Part shown: in pieces, positions 5,572-6,887 of the stretch
Position numbering within the stretch: position 1 is the first letter of the stretch
How the letters are laid out: the number at the start of each line of letters is the position of its first letter
Source of the DNA: Actinomycetes bacterium
Lineage (GTDB): Bacteria > Actinomycetota > Actinomycetes > Actinomycetales > Dermabacteraceae
Assembly (NCBI GenBank): GCA_023389045.1
Contig: JAEWEZ010000015.1
Coordinates: forward strand, 1 to 6,887
Reading direction: 5' to 3'
DNA length: 6,887 nucleotides
The notes under the pieces: generated by a model
Database searches by the model: none
The model's input: only the letters and a program-made list of their open reading frames with translations
Told to the model about the DNA's origin: nothing
Position numbers and translations under genes: made by a program

Positions 5572-5638
5572 CAAAAGGGGCCTCCAGCCGCAGCAACTGA
5601 AGATTTCCTCCACCTCCAGCTACCACAAGCCCCTTTTG
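5572..5638. repeat. Perfect 10-bp inverted repeat spaced by 47 bp
   Basis: CAAAAGGGGC (5572-5581) and GCCCCTTTTG (5629-5638) are exact inverse copies, about 125 bases upstream of ppiA. As plus-strand RNA the second arm ends in TTTT, which would make a long-loop terminator-like structure. As DNA it could be two half-sites for a regulator. No known binding consensus was recognised. Confidence 0.6.
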
Positions 5639-5641
5639 CGC

Positions 5642-5692
5642 ACGCCCACACCTCACATCCACGCCCACACCTCACACCCACGCACACACCCG
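5642..5692 (+). repeat. 19-bp tandem repeats, G-poor
   Basis: Two 19-bp units (5642-5660 and 5661-5679) start ACGCCCACACCTCACA and differ at one base. A partial third unit follows (5680-5692, ACGCACACACCCG). The plus strand has almost no G here. The copy number may vary by slippage. Confidence 0.75.
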
Positions 5693-5695
5693 CCT

Positions 5696-5728
5696 CCCCC
5701 ACCCACACCCCTCCCTACCCCCATCCCC
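5696..5728 (-). other. C-run tract, G-quadruplex potential on the minus strand
   Basis: The plus strand carries C-runs separated by one to three bases. The last four runs, at 5708-5728, have lengths 4, 3, 5 and 4 with linkers T, TA and AT. The minus strand therefore fits a short-loop G-quadruplex pattern and the plus strand an i-motif pattern. It lies between the divergent ppiA and DPW-motif genes, where it could influence either promoter. No function is demonstrated. Confidence 0.45.
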
Positions 5729-5771
5729 TGTCCACTCCCCGGGAGCCCTCAGAGTTCCCGCCAGGTCGCGA

Positions 5772-5777
5772 TAGAGT
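5772..5777 (+). promoter_or_regulatory. Weak -10 promoter candidate for the DPW-motif gene
   Basis: TAGAGT in the context GATAGAGTAAAG matches the -10 consensus at four of six positions, including the TAnnnT frame. No good -35 hexamer is seen 16-19 bases upstream. It would give a leader of about 100 bases. Confidence 0.25.
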
Positions 5778-5867
5778 AAAGCCACGAGTGCCGGAGTCTG
5801 CCTGCACCCGCCCTCAAGGGTGCGGGGCCCGGCCACGGACCACCGCCGGCCCATCGGGCCGAACGAC

Positions 5868-5876
5868 AGGAAGGGG
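5868..5876 (+). promoter_or_regulatory. Ribosome binding site of the DPW-motif gene
   Basis: AGGAAGGGG lies seven bases before the ATG at 5884 and fixes this start, although the frame stays open upstream to 5440. Confidence 0.75.
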
Positions 5877-5883
5877 ATCCCCC

Positions 5884-6822
5884 ATGGCGCTGAAGAAGGC
5901 CCAGAAGAAGGCCAAGAAGCACGCCGAGAAGTCAGCGGCCAAGGCGCAGGCCAGCGTCACGAAGGCCGAGCGGGCCCTGGAGGAGCTGCAGAAGCTTGCC
6001 GCCACTGCGGGCCCCGTCGTCTCTGAGGGCGCGCGCGAGGCCCGTGCCCGTGCGCTGGAGTTTGTGGATAACGTCCGCCCCGGGGTGGAGGAGAACCTCC
6101 GCGCCGGCCGCGAGCGGTTCTCCCAGTTCTCCCATGACCTCGGCGAGAACCTGGGCCCGCGTGCCCAGAAGTTCCGTGAGGACGTCGAGGGCGACTACCT
6201 GCCCCGCGCCAAGCGCACCGCGACGGCGACCGGCAATGTGCTGCGTGCTGCCGCCGAGGCTGCCCGCAAGGAGTTCGACAAGGGCAAGGGCGACATTCGC
6301 TCCGCCGTTGTCACCCCGGTGAAGCCGGCTAAGAAGAAGTGCGGCCTGGGCAAGACTCTGCTGGTTGTGACCCTGGTGGGCGCTGGCGCGGCCGCCGGTT
6401 ACGTTGCCTGGAAGAAGACCCGCCCGGTTGAGGATCCGTGGGCGCCGCCGGCTGATTTCGCTCGCGCGCACTACCCGGCCTCCGCTGGCACCGAGTCCGA
6501 TTCCTCCACCGTGTCGGACACCGTCGGCTCTGCCGATGCCGGCGACGTAGCCAACGCCCTGAAGGGCGATGACCGCTCCTCGGACACCACGCCGAAGGCC
6601 GTCAAGGTCGACTCTGCCGACCCGAAGGACGCCAAGGAGGCGAAGCCCTCCGCGAAGCCTGCGGTGAAGGCGGAGTCCAAGCCTGAGGTCAAGGATGCCA
6701 AGCCCGAGGTGAAGTCGGCTGCGAAGGACGGCGACAACGGCAAGGTCATCGACCCGGTCGGCAACCCCAAGGAGAACCCGGCTGATCCGAAGAAGCGCGG
6801 CAACCACCGCGGCGAGGCCTGA
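5884..6822 (+). CDS. Lys/Ala-rich single-pass membrane protein with DPW motif, function unknown
   Basis: I do not recognise a named family for this 312-residue protein. Residues 1-40 are a basic, Ala-rich helix (KKAQKKAKKHAEKSAAKAQ). Residues about 25-140 look like continuous amphipathic or coiled-coil helix, without Cys and rich in Arg/Glu. Residues 150-158 are basic (KKKCGLGK), followed by one membrane segment (about 157-176, Gly/Ala/Val-rich). WKKTRPVEDPWAPP (176-189) follows at once. Residues 200-312 are a disordered tail of Ser/Thr/Asp then Lys/Pro/Glu/Ala repeats, including KPEVKDA (266-272) and KPEVKSA (273-279). The membrane-plus-DPW part recalls the tiny actinobacterial DLW-39 proteins encoded near gyrA, from memory only. 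The Lys/Ala/Pro tail resembles histone H1-like tails, so nucleoid or cell-envelope tethering is conceivable, but no function is shown. Basic residues lie on both sides of the membrane segment, so topology is unclear. The gene is divergent from ppiA. The start is supported by AGGAAGGGG. Confidence 0.85.
   Translation: MALKKAQKKAKKHAEKSAAKAQASVTKAERALEELQKLAATAGPVVSEGAREARARALEFVDNVRPGVEENLRAGRERFSQFSHDLGENLGPRAQKFREDVEGDYLPRAKRTATATGNVLRAAAEAARKEFDKGKGDIRSAVVTPVKPAKKKCGLGKTLLVVTLVGAGAAAGYVAWKKTRPVEDPWAPPADFARAHYPASAGTESDSSTVSDTVGSADAGDVANALKGDDRSSDTTPKAVKVDSADPKDAKEAKPSAKPAVKAESKPEVKDAKPEVKSAAKDGDNGKVIDPVGNPKENPADPKKRGNHRGEA
6063..6071 (-). other. Exact DnaA box sequence within the DPW-motif gene
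   Basis: TGTGGATAA on the plus strand is TTATCCACA on the minus strand. It spans the codons for Phe-Val-Asp-Asn. With the sites at 53-61 and 4992-5000, this makes three exact TTATCCACA sequences in the window. Confidence 0.5.
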
Positions 6823-6838
6823 TCCGGTCCCGATCCGC

Positions 6839-6855
6839 GATGCGCAGCGCGCATC
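6839..6855 (+). terminator. Candidate hairpin after the DPW-motif gene
   Basis: GATGCGC (6839-6845) and GCGCATC (6849-6855) form a perfect 7-bp stem with loop AGC, starting 17 bases after the stop codon. No T-tract follows, so it could be a U-less actinobacterial terminator or a chance hairpin. Confidence 0.35.
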
Positions 6856-6887
6856 TGACGCCTGGCGCGGCGGCCCCGTCCTCGGAC

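Larger units (their letters stand above)
5450..5883. other. Divergent intergenic region between ppiA and the DPW-motif gene
   Basis: Reading frames run through these 434 bases, including an upstream extension of the plus-strand gene, but they encode His/Pro/Thr-rich low-complexity sequence and are not credible. The region holds the ppiA leader, a spaced 10-bp inverted repeat, 19-bp tandem repeats merging into C-runs, a weak plus-strand -10 candidate at 5772, and small GC hairpins in the plus-strand leader (GCACCC 5804-5809 with GGGTGC 5818-5823; GGCCC 5848-5852 with GGGCC 5856-5860). Confidence 0.65.

Noticed and set aside
5450..5668. Longer ppiA start upstream of 5449
   Set aside because: The extra residues show no signal peptide or family similarity, while the ATG at 5449 has a good Shine-Dalgarno and the family N-terminus.
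5440..5883. N-terminal extension of the DPW-motif gene to an ATG at 5440
   Set aside because: The extension is His/Pro/Thr-rich repeat-derived sequence and overlaps the ppiA start region. A strong ribosome binding site precedes the internal ATG at 5884.

Overview
The window is chromosomal DNA from a high-GC Gram-positive bacterium (Actinobacteria; a Micrococcales-type lineage is my guess, not proven). The evidence is the strong G/C bias at third codon positions, a small cytosolic cyclophilin of the actinobacterial PpiA type, a zinc-finger-headed rhomboid protease and an MMPL transporter. In many actinobacteria ppiA and the rhomboid gene sit side by side not far from gyrA and the replication origin. 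A tight group of DnaA-box-like 9-mers at the left edge fits an origin-proximal position.

Layout, left to right: (1) 1-597 has no credible gene. It holds a cluster of DnaA-box-like sites (34-150), a G-run tract (197-230), a 62-bp imperfect palindrome (377-438) and a hairpin that could end the rhomboid transcript. (2) 598-1731, minus strand: rhomboid intramembrane serine protease. (3) 1732-1974: divergent intergenic region. (4) 1978-4272, plus strand: MMPL/RND-type membrane transporter. (5) 4273-4912: intergenic region between convergent genes, with two more copies of the 62-bp palindrome, a C-rich G-poor tract built on degenerate 17-bp repeats, and a strong GC hairpin terminator. (6) 4913-5449, minus strand: peptidyl-prolyl isomerase PpiA. 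(7) 5450-5883: divergent region with a spaced inverted repeat, 19-bp tandem repeats and C-runs. (8) 5884-6822, plus strand: an unrecognised lysine/alanine-rich single-pass membrane protein with a DPW motif just after the membrane segment and a repetitive charged tail.

The genes do not form one operon. ppiA and the rhomboid gene are collinear on the minus strand, as in the usual actinobacterial order, but here a plus-strand MMPL gene and its repeat-rich flanks lie between them. The most interesting signal is the 62-bp palindrome family. All three copies lie downstream of a gene, all in the same orientation relative to that gene, and their non-Watson-Crick positions are mostly G:U-compatible only in the transcript strand. 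That hints at a conserved RNA hairpin rather than a purely DNA palindrome. I found no transposase, integrase, tRNA, rRNA or CRISPR array.
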